Part shown: positions 24,332 through 32,480 of the stretch, piece after piece
Position numbering within the stretch: the stretch's first letter is position 1
Layout: each line of letters starts with the position of its first letter
Assembly (NCBI RefSeq): GCF_029909975.1
Contig: NZ_CP094516.1
Span: 7,852,501 to 7,916,500, forward strand
DNA from: Bradyrhizobium sp. ISRA430
GTDB lineage: Bacteria; Pseudomonadota; Alphaproteobacteria; Rhizobiales; Xanthobacteraceae
DNA length: 64,000 bases
Direction of reading: 5' to 3'
The notes under the pieces: model-generated
What the model was told of the DNA's origin: nothing
What the model saw: only the letters and a program-made list of their open reading frames with translations
The model's database searches: none
Program-made: the position numbers and the translations under genes

Positions 24332-25056
24332 ACATGCGCGCGTCGGTCAGCGATCTTCCCCTGGTTCTCGACGGCGTCTCGCTGCAGGCCGGTGCGACCA
24401 CACGTGTCTACGACATCAGCCTCACCATCGCGCCGGGCGCGCCGTGCCTGATCGTCGGTCCCAACGGGTCCGGCAAGTCCAGTCTGCTTCGGCTCTGCAT
24501 GGGACTGAGCGCGCCGACGAGCGGCCGCATCACCTGGGGCGGCCGCACCGATCGGGCACCGACGCGCCGCGCTTTCGTGTTTCAGCGGCCTGTGATGTTG
24601 CGCCGCGCGGCTTCGGGCAACGTGACCTACGCGCTCGCGCAGGCCGGCACGCCGCGGTCGCAGCGCGCCTCGCGTGCACAGGATTTGCTGCAACGCGTCG
24701 GACTTGCCGATCTCGCGCACCGCCCGGCACGGCTTCTCTCCGGCGGGGAGCAGCAGCGGCTGGCGCTGGCACGGGCGCTCGCGCGCGATCCCGAAATCCT
24801 GCTACTGGACGAGCCGACCGCCAATCTCGACCCCGCAGCGACGCGTGCGGTAGAAGAGATCGTCATGAGCGCGGCGCAATCGGGCATCAAGATCGTGATG
24901 GCGTCGCACGATCTCGGCCAGGTGCGGCGGCTTTCGGGCGAGGTGATCTTCCTCGCGCGCGGGACGCTGTGCGAACGGGCCGCGACCAACGACTTCCTCG
25001 ATCATCCGTCGACGCCGGAGGCACGCGCCTTCCTGCGCGGCGATCTCATGGTTTGA
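24328..25056 (+). CDS. tupC: Tungstate ABC transporter ATP-binding protein
   Basis: This is a 242-residue ATPase of the tungstate importer, with Walker A (GPNGSGKS), signature (LSGGEQQRLALARALA), Walker B (ILLLDEPTANLDP) and a switch His (MASHD). It has no C-terminal regulatory TOBE domain, so feedback inhibition by bound oxyanion, as in some ModC proteins, is not expected. It overlaps the permease gene by 4 bases and precedes the binding-protein gene by 15 bases, giving the gene order tupB-tupC-tupA. Confidence 0.92.
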   Translation: MNMRASVSDLPLVLDGVSLQAGATTRVYDISLTIAPGAPCLIVGPNGSGKSSLLRLCMGLSAPTSGRITWGGRTDRAPTRRAFVFQRPVMLRRAASGNVTYALAQAGTPRSQRASRAQDLLQRVGLADLAHRPARLLSGGEQQRLALARALARDPEILLLDEPTANLDPAATRAVEEIVMSAAQSGIKIVMASHDLGQVRRLSGEVIFLARGTLCERAATNDFLDHPSTPEARAFLRGDLMV

Positions 25057-25071
25057 ACTCGGAGCACACTC

Positions 25072-25902
25072 ATGGCCTTTCGCCGCCTGTCCATTGCACT
25101 CGCACTTCTCGGCAGCCTTGCCGCAGGCATTGCGGCGGCGTCCGCCGAGGACCGCTCCATCGTCGTGGCCTCGACGACGTCGACGCAGGATTCCGGCCTG
25201 TTCGGCTATCTCCTGCCGATCTTCAAGGCCAAGACCGGCATCGACGTGAAGGTGATCGCGCAGGGCACCGGACAGGCGCTCGACACCGCGCGCCGTGGCG
25301 ATGCCGATGTCGTGTTCGTGCATGCCAAGCCGCAGGAGGAACGGTTCGTCGCCGACGGATTTGGCGTGAAGCGGTTCGACGTAATGTACAATGATTTCGT
25401 GCTGATCGGGCCGAAGAGCGATCCCGCGGGCGTGAAGGGCAAGGACATCGTCGCTGCGCTGAAGGCAATCGAGGCCAAGGGCGCCCCGTTCGTCTCGCGC
25501 GGCGACCGCTCCGGCACCCATGCGGCGGAGCTCGCGCTCTGGATTGTCGCCGGTATCGACATCCCGAGCGCCAAGGGCCCCTGGTATCGCGAGATCGGCC
25601 AGGGCATGGGCGCGGCGCTCAATACCGCGAGCGCGATGAACGCCTATGTGCTGTCCGACCGCGGCACCTGGATTTCGTTCAAGAACCGCGGTGACCTCGA
25701 CATCGTCGTCGAGGGCGACAAGCGTCTGTTCAACCAGTACGGCGTGATGTTGGTGAATCCGGAGAAGCATCCGGGCGTGAAGAAGGAACTGGGGCAGACT
25801 TTCGTCGACTGGCTGATCTCGCCGGAGGGCCAGGCCGCAATCGCCGGCTACAAGATCGACGGACAGCAATTGTTCTTTCCCAACGCGACCAAGAATGGCT
25901 GA
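25072..25902 (+). CDS. tupA: Tungstate-binding periplasmic protein
   Basis: This 276-residue receptor has a signal peptide (SIALALLGSLAAGIAAASA). Its characteristic start is SIVVASTTSTQDSGLFGYL, in which the TTST motif contributes to oxyanion binding in TupA. A conserved RGDRSGTH segment and the closing WLISPEGQAAI are typical of TupA/YvgL proteins. TupA proteins bind tungstate with high preference over molybdate; that preference is known of the family and not shown here. It is the third gene of the importer operon, followed closely by moeA-like genes. Confidence 0.93.
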   Translation: MAFRRLSIALALLGSLAAGIAAASAEDRSIVVASTTSTQDSGLFGYLLPIFKAKTGIDVKVIAQGTGQALDTARRGDADVVFVHAKPQEERFVADGFGVKRFDVMYNDFVLIGPKSDPAGVKGKDIVAALKAIEAKGAPFVSRGDRSGTHAAELALWIVAGIDIPSAKGPWYREIGQGMGAALNTASAMNAYVLSDRGTWISFKNRGDLDIVVEGDKRLFNQYGVMLVNPEKHPGVKKELGQTFVDWLISPEGQAAIAGYKIDGQQLFFPNATKNG

Positions 25903-25956
25903 CCTCGGCGACGGGAGCGGTTGCCAAACCGCTCGATGCATGGTCCACCATGGCAC

Positions 25957-27063
25957 ATGATCCAGCGCCTGCCGCCATCGCTCACGTCGCTCGACGCTGC
26001 GCTCGCCGCGCTGCTGGATCGGCTCGCGCCGCTCGCGCCGGTCGAATTGCCGGTTGCCGAGGCGGCCGGCTGCATCGCGGCGGGGATGCCGTTGCTGACG
26101 GCCTATCCGCCTCGTGACGTTGCCGCCGCCGACGGCTGGGCGCTGTCCGCGAACGACCTCGTCGGCGCGTCCTCCTATTCGCCGCTGCCTCTGACGACAG
26201 CACCACAATGGGTGGAGGCCGGCGATACGATGCCGGCGGGATGCGACTGCGTGCTGGATGCCGACGCCGTCGACGTATCGGGGCCGCTCGTCCAGGTGTT
26301 GGCGGAGGGGCTGCCGGGCCAAGGCGTAAGGCGCGCCGGACGCGATATCGCCGATCGCACGTTTGCCGCCGCTGAGGGCGCTCCGATCGATGCGGCCGAT
26401 CTTTTGCTCGCGCGCGTCGCAGGCGTCGACAGGCTGGGTGTGCGGCGGCCGCGGCTGCACATCGTCAATGTGCCCGGTGCGACGGCGACGATGCTCATGA
26501 TTGTCGACATCGCGCGTGCGGCGGGACTGCAGGTCAGCAGCCACGAGGCCCGGGCGCGTGATGCTGTATCGATCGCCGATGCGCTCGAGGCCACAGCCAG
26601 CGATCTCATCGTGACGATCGGCGGCAGCGGCGTCGGTCGCGTTGACGCGGCCGTTACGGCGCTGGCCCGGCGCGGTGACGTGATCGCCCACGGTGTTGCG
26701 CTCCAGCCCGGACACACTGTTGCGATCGGACGGCTTGGAAAAGTTCCGGTCATCGCCTTGCCCGGTGCGCCCGATCAGGCGCTGGCGGCCTGGCTCGCGC
26801 TGGTGCTTCCGGTCATCGACCGATTGTCGGCGCGGGGCCCGCGCCGGTCGGTGACCCTGCCGCTCGCCCGCAAGATCGCATCCGGTGTCGGCGTCGCCGA
26901 GCTTGCGCTGCTGGCGGAAGAGCAGGGCGCATGGATGCCGCTCGCGATCGGTGAATGGTCGCTGCGCGCAATCGCCGACGCGGATGCATGGCTGCTCATT
27001 CCCGGCAGCAGCGAGGGATTCGCGGCGGGCACTCCGGTCGATGCCTATCTGATGCGTGAATGA
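25957..27063 (+). CDS. Divergent MoeA-like protein
   Basis: This 368-residue protein has the MoeA/MogA-like fold but weak motifs. It has AADGWALSAND in place of the usual VDGYA segment, a MogA-like core with VTIGGSGVGRVDA, and LPGAPDQALA instead of LPGNPVS. Loss of the canonical GD(E/D) and LPGNP residues suggests it no longer inserts molybdenum by itself and may bind cofactor or metal for another step. It lies 54 bases after tupA and overlaps the next moeA fusion gene. The ATG at 25957 is my choice; ATG 25936 and TTG 25921 are also possible. Confidence 0.75.
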   Translation: MIQRLPPSLTSLDAALAALLDRLAPLAPVELPVAEAAGCIAAGMPLLTAYPPRDVAAADGWALSANDLVGASSYSPLPLTTAPQWVEAGDTMPAGCDCVLDADAVDVSGPLVQVLAEGLPGQGVRRAGRDIADRTFAAAEGAPIDAADLLLARVAGVDRLGVRRPRLHIVNVPGATATMLMIVDIARAAGLQVSSHEARARDAVSIADALEATASDLIVTIGGSGVGRVDAAVTALARRGDVIAHGVALQPGHTVAIGRLGKVPVIALPGAPDQALAAWLALVLPVIDRLSARGPRRSVTLPLARKIASGVGVAELALLAEEQGAWMPLAIGEWSLRAIADADAWLLIPGSSEGFAAGTPVDAYLMRE

Positions 27064-29026
27064 TATGGGTTCCGACATGACCGGAATTTCGCAGCCGCAA
27101 GATCGCAGTGCGCTCGAGCAGGAGCAGTTCCTCAAGATTCTCTCGCGCGAGGATGCGCTGGCGCGTTTTGATGCCGCGCTGTTCCCGCGCGCGATCCCGC
27201 GCCAGACGCGCAAGCTTGCCGACGCGCTCGGTGCGGCCCTGGCCGAGGACGTCGTGGCGCCGATCGACGTGCCGCCTTTCGACCGTTCCAATGTCGACGG
27301 CTTTGCCGTGCGCTCGGCGGATCTTGAGGCGGCGAGCGAGGGCGCAGCCGTGCGGCTCGTGCTGAACGGCGAGACGATCGCCTGCGGCACGGCGCCGACA
27401 TTGCAAGTGACGGCGGGAACCGCCACGCCGATCGCCACCGGCGGCCCGCTGCCGCGCGGCGCCGATGCCGTCGTCATGGTCGAGCATACGGAGCCGGCCG
27501 GATCGGGCGGTATCTTTGTTCGCCGCGCCGCCTCGCCGGGGCAGTTCGTGTCCTATGCCGGTTCCGACATTGCACGCGGCGAGGCGCTCTTGCGTGCCGG
27601 CACCATCATCGGCTCGCGCGAGACCGGCATGCTGGCGGCCTGCGGCATCGCCGAGGTGACCGTCGCGCGCAAGCCGCGCGTCGCCGTCATCTCCACCGGC
27701 GACGAGTTGGTGCAGCCGGGTCAGCCGCTCGCGCCGGCCGCGATCTACGACACCAATGGCGCCATAGTCGCAGCCGCGATCGACGAGAATGGCGGCGAAG
27801 CGGCCTTCCTCGGCGCCGTTCCCGATGACGAGGCGAAACTCGAAGCCGCAATGCGTCAGGCGCTGGCTGATGCCGACATGCTCGTGCTGTCAGGCGGCAC
27901 GTCGAAAGGCGCGGGCGACTTGTCCCACCGCATCATTGGCCGGCTCGGCAAGCCCGGGATCATCGCGCACGGCGTGGCGCTGAAACCGGGCAAGCCGCTA
28001 TGCCTTGCGGTATGCGACGGCAAGCCGGTGGTGATCCTGCCTGGCTTCCCGACCTCGGCGATGTTCACCTTCCACGACATGATCGTGCCGGTGCTGCGCA
28101 GAATGGCCGGTCTGCCGCCGCGCTCCGACGCCAGGGTGAGCGCGACCGTTCCGGTGCGCATTGCCTCTGAACTGGGCCGCACCGAGTTCGTCATGGTCTC
28201 CCTGGTTGAGGGGAAGGACGGGCTCATCGCTTATCCTTCGGGCAAGGGCTCCGGCGCGATCACCTCGTTCGCGCAGGCCGACGGATTCCTGCGGATCGAT
28301 GCGCTCGCCGACCAGATGCCGGCCGGGACCGAGGCCGAGGTGACGTTGTTCACACCGCATGTCCGCGTGCCCGATCTCGTCATCATCGGCAGCCATTGCA
28401 CCGGCCTTGATCTCGTCACCGCGCCGCTGGCGCGCGCTGGGCTGGCGGTGCGTTCGATCGCGGTCGGCAGCCTCGGCGGGCTCGCGGCGGCGCGACGCGG
28501 CGAATGCGATCTCGCGCCGATCCATCTGTTCGACGATAAGAGCGAGACCTACAACGCGCCCTATCTCGTCGATGGTCTCGAGCTCGTGCCGGGCTGGCGG
28601 CGGATGCAGGGCATCGTGTTCCGCAAGGGCGATGCGCGCTTCGAGGGCCTCGGCGTCACGGACGCCGTCGCCAAAGCGCTGAATGATCCCGCCTGCATCA
28701 TGGTCAATCGCAACCAGGGTGCCGGCACGCGGATCCTGATCGACCGCCTGCTCGGCGGTGTACGTCCGGAAGGCTATTGGAACCAGCCGCGCTCGCACAA
28801 TGCCGTTGCCGCCGCCGTCGCGCAGCACCGCGCGGACTGGGGCATGACCATTGCGCCGGTCGCCCATGCTGCCGGCCTCGGTTTCATTCCGCTCGCGGAA
28901 GAGCATTATGATTTCGCGCTGGTCACAGCGCGCAAACAGCGCCCGGCGGTGCAGGCCTTTCTCGATGCGCTCGGCTCGATTGAGGCCCGCGCCGCGCTGG
29001 AGCGGGCTGGCTTCCGGCCGGCTTGA
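27056..29026 (+). CDS. MoeA fused to a C-terminal binding-protein-like domain
   Basis: This is a 656-residue fusion. Residues 1-430 are a full MoeA (PFDRSNVDGFAVRSADL, VISTGDELVQPG, LSGGTSKGAGDLSHR, LPGFPTSAMFTFHD) that would insert metal into molybdopterin. Residues 440-656 are a PBP-like domain (VIIGSHCTGLDLVTAPLARA, GECDLAPIHLFDD), akin to molybdate-binding proteins and to the effector domain of the regulator at 22659. The fused domain may deliver or sense the oxyanion. The GTG at 27056 overlaps the preceding gene by 8 bases; ATG 27065 is an alternative. Confidence 0.9.
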   Translation: MNDMGSDMTGISQPQDRSALEQEQFLKILSREDALARFDAALFPRAIPRQTRKLADALGAALAEDVVAPIDVPPFDRSNVDGFAVRSADLEAASEGAAVRLVLNGETIACGTAPTLQVTAGTATPIATGGPLPRGADAVVMVEHTEPAGSGGIFVRRAASPGQFVSYAGSDIARGEALLRAGTIIGSRETGMLAACGIAEVTVARKPRVAVISTGDELVQPGQPLAPAAIYDTNGAIVAAAIDENGGEAAFLGAVPDDEAKLEAAMRQALADADMLVLSGGTSKGAGDLSHRIIGRLGKPGIIAHGVALKPGKPLCLAVCDGKPVVILPGFPTSAMFTFHDMIVPVLRRMAGLPPRSDARVSATVPVRIASELGRTEFVMVSLVEGKDGLIAYPSGKGSGAITSFAQADGFLRIDALADQMPAGTEAEVTLFTPHVRVPDLVIIGSHCTGLDLVTAPLARAGLAVRSIAVGSLGGLAAARRGECDLAPIHLFDDKSETYNAPYLVDGLELVPGWRRMQGIVFRKGDARFEGLGVTDAVAKALNDPACIMVNRNQGAGTRILIDRLLGGVRPEGYWNQPRSHNAVAAAVAQHRADWGMTIAPVAHAAGLGFIPLAEEHYDFALVTARKQRPAVQAFLDALGSIEARAALERAGFRPA

Positions 29027-29073
29027 ACGGACGACGCGGCGGTTCAAGCTGCGCGACAGACAGGGGGGACGCG

Positions 29074-30204
29074 ATGGCGAGGCCGCTTTCGGTTGCGATC
29101 ATCGGTGCGGGCATGGGCGGTCTTGCGACGGCCGCAGCGCTTCTGCGTGTCGGCATCGATGTCAGGGTTTACGAGCAGGCTCCTCAATTCGCTCGCATCG
29201 GCGCCGGCATTCAGGTTGGCTGCAACGCGATGAAGGTCTTGCGCGAGTTGGGCCTCGAGCAGCGGATGCGCAGCCAATCCTTCTACCCGCGCTCCTGGAA
29301 CAATCGCGACTGGCGCAGCGGCGACATCAAGTTCGATATGATCTTCGGCGAGAGCGCGGAGCAGAGATTCGGCGCGCCCTATCTGCTTGCCCATCGCGGC
29401 GATCTGCATGCGGCTCTGGCAAGCGCGGTGCCGGATGAATGCGTGAGGCTCAACCACAAGCTCGTTGGACTCGACGAGACCGGCGAGGGTGTCCGGCTGA
29501 CCTTCGCTGACGGTACCACCACCGTTGCCGATGCCGTGGTCGGTTCGGACGGCGTGCATTCGGTGGTGCGCGACATCCTGTTCGACACTGCGCCGGTGCG
29601 GTTCACCGGCCGGATTGCCTATCGCACCACCTATCCAGCCGCGCTGCTCGGCGGCGAGAGGATTGACGACTGCACCAAATGGTGGGGCGAGGACCGTCAC
29701 ATCGTCATCTACTACGTCAAGCCGGACCGCGGCGAGGTCTATCTCGTCACCAGCCAGCCCGAGCCGGATTTCCGCATCGAATCCTGGTCGGCGAAGGGCA
29801 ACGTGCGCGACCTGCGCGCTTCGTTCGAGGGTTTTCATCCGCAGGTCGGGCGGGTGCTCGATGCGTGCCCCGACGTACACAAATGGGCGATCATGGATCG
29901 CGACGCACTGGATCGCTGGGCGGACGGCAAGGTGACCCTGCTCGGCGATGCCTGCCATCCGATGACGCCCTACATGGCGCAAGGTGCGGCGATGGCGATC
30001 GAGGATGCCGCCGTGCTGTCGCGCTGCCTCAACGGCGTCGACCGCGACGGCGTCGCGGATGCGTTCCGCCGCTTCGAGGCGACGCGCAAGGAGCGGACGA
30101 CACGCGTGCAGGAGACCTCGCGCGCCAATATCTGGCTGAGGGAGCGGACTGATACGAGTTGGGTCTACGGCTACGACGCCTGGACCGTGCCGCTGGCGGC
30201 CTGA
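29074..30204 (+). CDS. nicC: FAD monooxygenase, 6-hydroxynicotinate 3-monooxygenase type
   Basis: This is a 376-residue single-component flavoprotein hydroxylase. It has the Rossmann motif (AIIGAGMGGLATAAALL), the DG fingerprint (VVGSDGVHSVVR) and the GD motif (VTLLGDACHPMTPYMAQG). Its length and segments such as SFYPRSWNNRDW and GAPYLLAHRGDLHAAL match what I know of NicC. NicC converts 6-hydroxynicotinate to 2,5-dihydroxypyridine with NADH and O2. The ATG at 29074 follows a GGGGGG ribosome binding site. No other nic genes are in the window. Its place amid molybdenum-cofactor genes is striking because the step before NicC uses a molybdenum hydroxylase. Confidence 0.8.
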   Translation: MARPLSVAIIGAGMGGLATAAALLRVGIDVRVYEQAPQFARIGAGIQVGCNAMKVLRELGLEQRMRSQSFYPRSWNNRDWRSGDIKFDMIFGESAEQRFGAPYLLAHRGDLHAALASAVPDECVRLNHKLVGLDETGEGVRLTFADGTTTVADAVVGSDGVHSVVRDILFDTAPVRFTGRIAYRTTYPAALLGGERIDDCTKWWGEDRHIVIYYVKPDRGEVYLVTSQPEPDFRIESWSAKGNVRDLRASFEGFHPQVGRVLDACPDVHKWAIMDRDALDRWADGKVTLLGDACHPMTPYMAQGAAMAIEDAAVLSRCLNGVDRDGVADAFRRFEATRKERTTRVQETSRANIWLRERTDTSWVYGYDAWTVPLAA

Positions 30205-30220
30205 TCGTGGGATGACTGCT

Positions 30221-30859
30221 CTACTGAGCCGAGCGCTCGTCCAGCGCCGCCAGCCGTTCGGCCTCCGCGATGTGCTCGACCGTGTTGGCGTTGAAGAACG
30301 GATCGAGCGGGTCTGTCGGCCATGTCACGGTTGCGAGCGGATAGCGCGTGGTCCAGCGGTCGATCTTGCGGAGGTCTTCGACGACGAGCGCATGCCGCAG
30401 CTCCTCGCGCAAGTCCACGCGCCACAGCCCGATCACCGGATGCGACTGCCCGCCTGACGCGGCGACCGCGAGCTGCGCGTTGTCCCGTTCGCGTCCCTCA
30501 TGCAGGCGCGCGACGAGGTCACGCGGCAGGAACGGGCAATCGCCGGCGGCGCTCAGCACCCATTCGATCCCCGGCCGGTCTTCAGCGGTCCAGTCGAGCG
30601 CGGCGAGGATGCCGGCGAGCGGGCCGGGAAAGCCGGGCACGTCGTCGGCGACGACCTGCAAACCGAACCCGACGAAGCGTGCCGGATCGCCATTGGCGTT
30701 GAGGATCAGCCCATCGCATTGTGGTGAAAGGCGCGCGATCACGCGCTCCAATATGGTGCGGCCGCCGATCGTGCGCAACGGCTTGTCGCCGCCGCCCATG
30801 CGCCGCGCCAGGCCACCGGCAAGCAGCACGCCCTGCGTGGGTGGAATCCTAGTCGTCAC
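30221..30859 (-). CDS. mobA: Molybdenum cofactor guanylyltransferase MobA
   Basis: This 212-residue enzyme transfers GMP from GTP to Mo-molybdopterin to form the dinucleotide form used by DMSO-reductase-family enzymes such as formate dehydrogenase. It shows the nucleotidyltransferase start [19 protein letters not shown], the metal site AAGDCPFLP, and the closing FFNANTVEH. The GTG at 30859 lies inside the end of fdhD, so translation is probably coupled; GTG 30868 is equally possible. The length agrees with the family. It is read leftwards with fdhD. Confidence 0.92.
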   Translation of the reverse strand: MTTRIPPTQGVLLAGGLARRMGGGDKPLRTIGGRTILERVIARLSPQCDGLILNANGDPARFVGFGLQVVADDVPGFPGPLAGILAALDWTAEDRPGIEWVLSAAGDCPFLPRDLVARLHEGRERDNAQLAVAASGGQSHPVIGLWRVDLREELRHALVVEDLRKIDRWTTRYPLATVTWPTDPLDPFFNANTVEHIAEAERLAALDERSAQ

Positions 30860-31739
30860 CGCCTTCACCCTTGCGCTTGTGCTTGGCCGACTCCTCCTCG
30901 ACGTAAGCGAGGTTCTGGTCGTAGACGATGCGCTCTTCGCCCGACAATGCAATGAAGCGTTTTCCGCGGGTACGGCCGATCAATGTCAGCCCGACTTGCC
31001 GCGCGAGATCGACGCCCCAGGCGGTGAAGCCGGAGCGCGACACGAGGATCGGAATTCCCATGCGCACGGTCTTGATCACCATCTCGGAGGTGAGCCGTCC
31101 CGTCGTATAAAGGATCTTGTCGGATGCATCGACGCCGTGGCGGTACATCCAGCCCGCGATCTTGTCGACGGCGTTGTGACGGCCGACATCCTCGGTGTAG
31201 CAAAGCGGGGCGCCCTCCTTGCACAGTACGCAGCCGTGGATCGCGCCGGCTTCGAGGTAGAGCGAGGGCATGGTGTTGATCGTCTGCGTCATCTGGTAAA
31301 GCCAGGAAGTGCGCAGCTCCGCCTTCGGCAGCGCCACGCTCTCGACCGCTTCCAGGAGATCGCCGAAGGCAGTCCCCTGCGCGCAGCCCGAAGTCTGCGT
31401 GCGCTTCTTCAGCTTGGCCTCGAAATTGGTGTGATGTGCGGTGCGCACCACGACGACCTGGAGGTCGTCGTCGTATTCGACCTCGGTCACCACGTCATCA
31501 TATTTCAGCATGTTCTGGTTGAGCAGATAGCCCAGCGCCAGATATTCCGGATAATCGCCGATCGTCATCATCGTGACGATCTCCTGGGAATTCAGGTAGA
31601 GCGTCAGTGGCCGCTCCATCGGCACCTTGATCTCGACCCTGGCGCCTGTCTGGTCGGTCCCGGTCACGCTCTGGGTCAGGCGCAGATCGTCCGGGTTCGG
31701 GACGATCAGGGGGACCGGGGTTTTCTCCATCTTCATCAT
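30849..31739 (-). CDS. fdhD: Formate dehydrogenase accessory sulfurtransferase FdhD
   Basis: FdhD carries sulfur from a cysteine desulfurase to the Mo/W-bis-dinucleotide cofactor, which activates formate dehydrogenase. The 296-residue protein shows family segments [31 protein letters not shown] and [15 protein letters not shown]. The loop cysteine is Cys119 in SGCAQGT, with no second cysteine three residues on, unlike the CxxC of E. coli FdhD. This variant seems usual in related alphaproteobacteria, but I cannot verify that. mobA starts within its 3' end. The target enzyme is encoded about 5 kb away at 36348-40816. Confidence 0.93.
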   Translation of the reverse strand: MMKMEKTPVPLIVPNPDDLRLTQSVTGTDQTGARVEIKVPMERPLTLYLNSQEIVTMMTIGDYPEYLALGYLLNQNMLKYDDVVTEVEYDDDLQVVVVRTAHHTNFEAKLKKRTQTSGCAQGTAFGDLLEAVESVALPKAELRTSWLYQMTQTINTMPSLYLEAGAIHGCVLCKEGAPLCYTEDVGRHNAVDKIAGWMYRHGVDASDKILYTTGRLTSEMVIKTVRMGIPILVSRSGFTAWGVDLARQVGLTLIGRTRGKRFIALSGEERIVYDQNLAYVEEESAKHKRKGEGGDD

Positions 31740-31813
31740 GGCCGCGAGGTTAGCATGACATTCGGGTCAAGCCGATATAAGCATGGCCGAAAGAGAGTAA
31801 AATGCCGCCTCGT

Positions 31814-31893
31814 CGTCATTACGAGCGCAGCGAGCAATCCAGAAATGCATCCGCGGAGACACGCTGGATTGCTTCGCTTCGCTCGCAATGACG
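31814..31893. repeat. Interspersed inverted repeat
   Basis: The left arm runs CGTCATTACGAGCGCAG... to about 31842 and the right arm CTGGATTGCTTCGCTTC... to AATGACG, enclosing about 20 unpaired bases. The ends CGTCATT/AATGACG and the ATCCAG/CTGGAT borders are those of a short palindromic repeat found many times in Bradyrhizobium genomes, by my recollection. It lies between the divergent fdhD and mobB genes. Confidence 0.75.
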
Positions 31894-31943
31894 GGGGTAG
31901 GCGGTTCCACCCGCGCGATGCGGCTGGCGGAGATCGAGTTGTT

Positions 31944-32471
31944 ATGAAAGTCATCGGCCTTGCGGGGTGGAGCGGCGCGGGCAAGACCACGCTCTTGACG
32001 CGGCTCATCCCGCATTTCAACGCGCAAGGCTTGCGCGTCTCCGTGATCAAGCATGCGCATCACCAGTTCGACGTTGATGTGCCCGGCAAGGATTCCTGGC
32101 GGCATCGCGAGGCGGGCGCGGCCGAAGTCCTGGTCTCCTCCGCCAACCGCTGGGCGTTGATGCATGAGCTGCGCGGGGCGGCCGAGCCGCGGCTGCCGGA
32201 ACTGCTCGCAAAACTGTCGGCGGTCGATCTCGTCGTGGTCGAGGGCTTCAAGCGCGAGCCGCATCGCAAGATCGAGGTGCATCGCGCCGCGAACGATAAG
32301 CCGCTGCTGTTTCCCGACGATCCGGGGATTGTCGGAATCGCGGCCGATATCGCCATTGAAACACGGCTGCCGACCGTCCATCTCGATGATATCCCGGCTG
32401 TGGCTGCGCTGCTGCTGCGCGCGGCGATGCCGGTCGAGGAAGCGGTCGCTAGAAGCGTTTCGACGCGCTGA
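31944..32471 (+). CDS. mobB: Molybdopterin-guanine dinucleotide biosynthesis protein MobB
   Basis: This 175-residue P-loop protein binds GTP and assists MobA. Walker A is GWSGAGKTTLLTRL, and the family segments VSVIKHAHHQFDVDVPGKDS, WRHREAGAAEVLVSS and VVVEGFKREPHRKIEVHR follow. ATG 31944 begins the protein right before the P-loop strand. A much longer open frame upstream is only the antisense of fdhD and mobA. The stop is 9 bases before the moeA gene, so the two form an operon. Confidence 0.93.
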   Translation: MKVIGLAGWSGAGKTTLLTRLIPHFNAQGLRVSVIKHAHHQFDVDVPGKDSWRHREAGAAEVLVSSANRWALMHELRGAAEPRLPELLAKLSAVDLVVVEGFKREPHRKIEVHRAANDKPLLFPDDPGIVGIAADIAIETRLPTVHLDDIPAVAALLLRAAMPVEEAVARSVSTR

Positions 32472-32480
32472 CGAGGCACT

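Noticed and set aside
24802..27477. Very long open frame (891 codons) on the minus strand
   Set aside because: It runs antisense across tupC, tupA and two moeA-like genes, has Arg/His-rich composition and no family motif; GC-rich codon bias produces such shadows.
30348..31943. Apparent 532-residue N-terminal extension of MobB
   Set aside because: This part is antisense to mobA and fdhD; the family starts at the ATG at 31944 directly before the P-loop.
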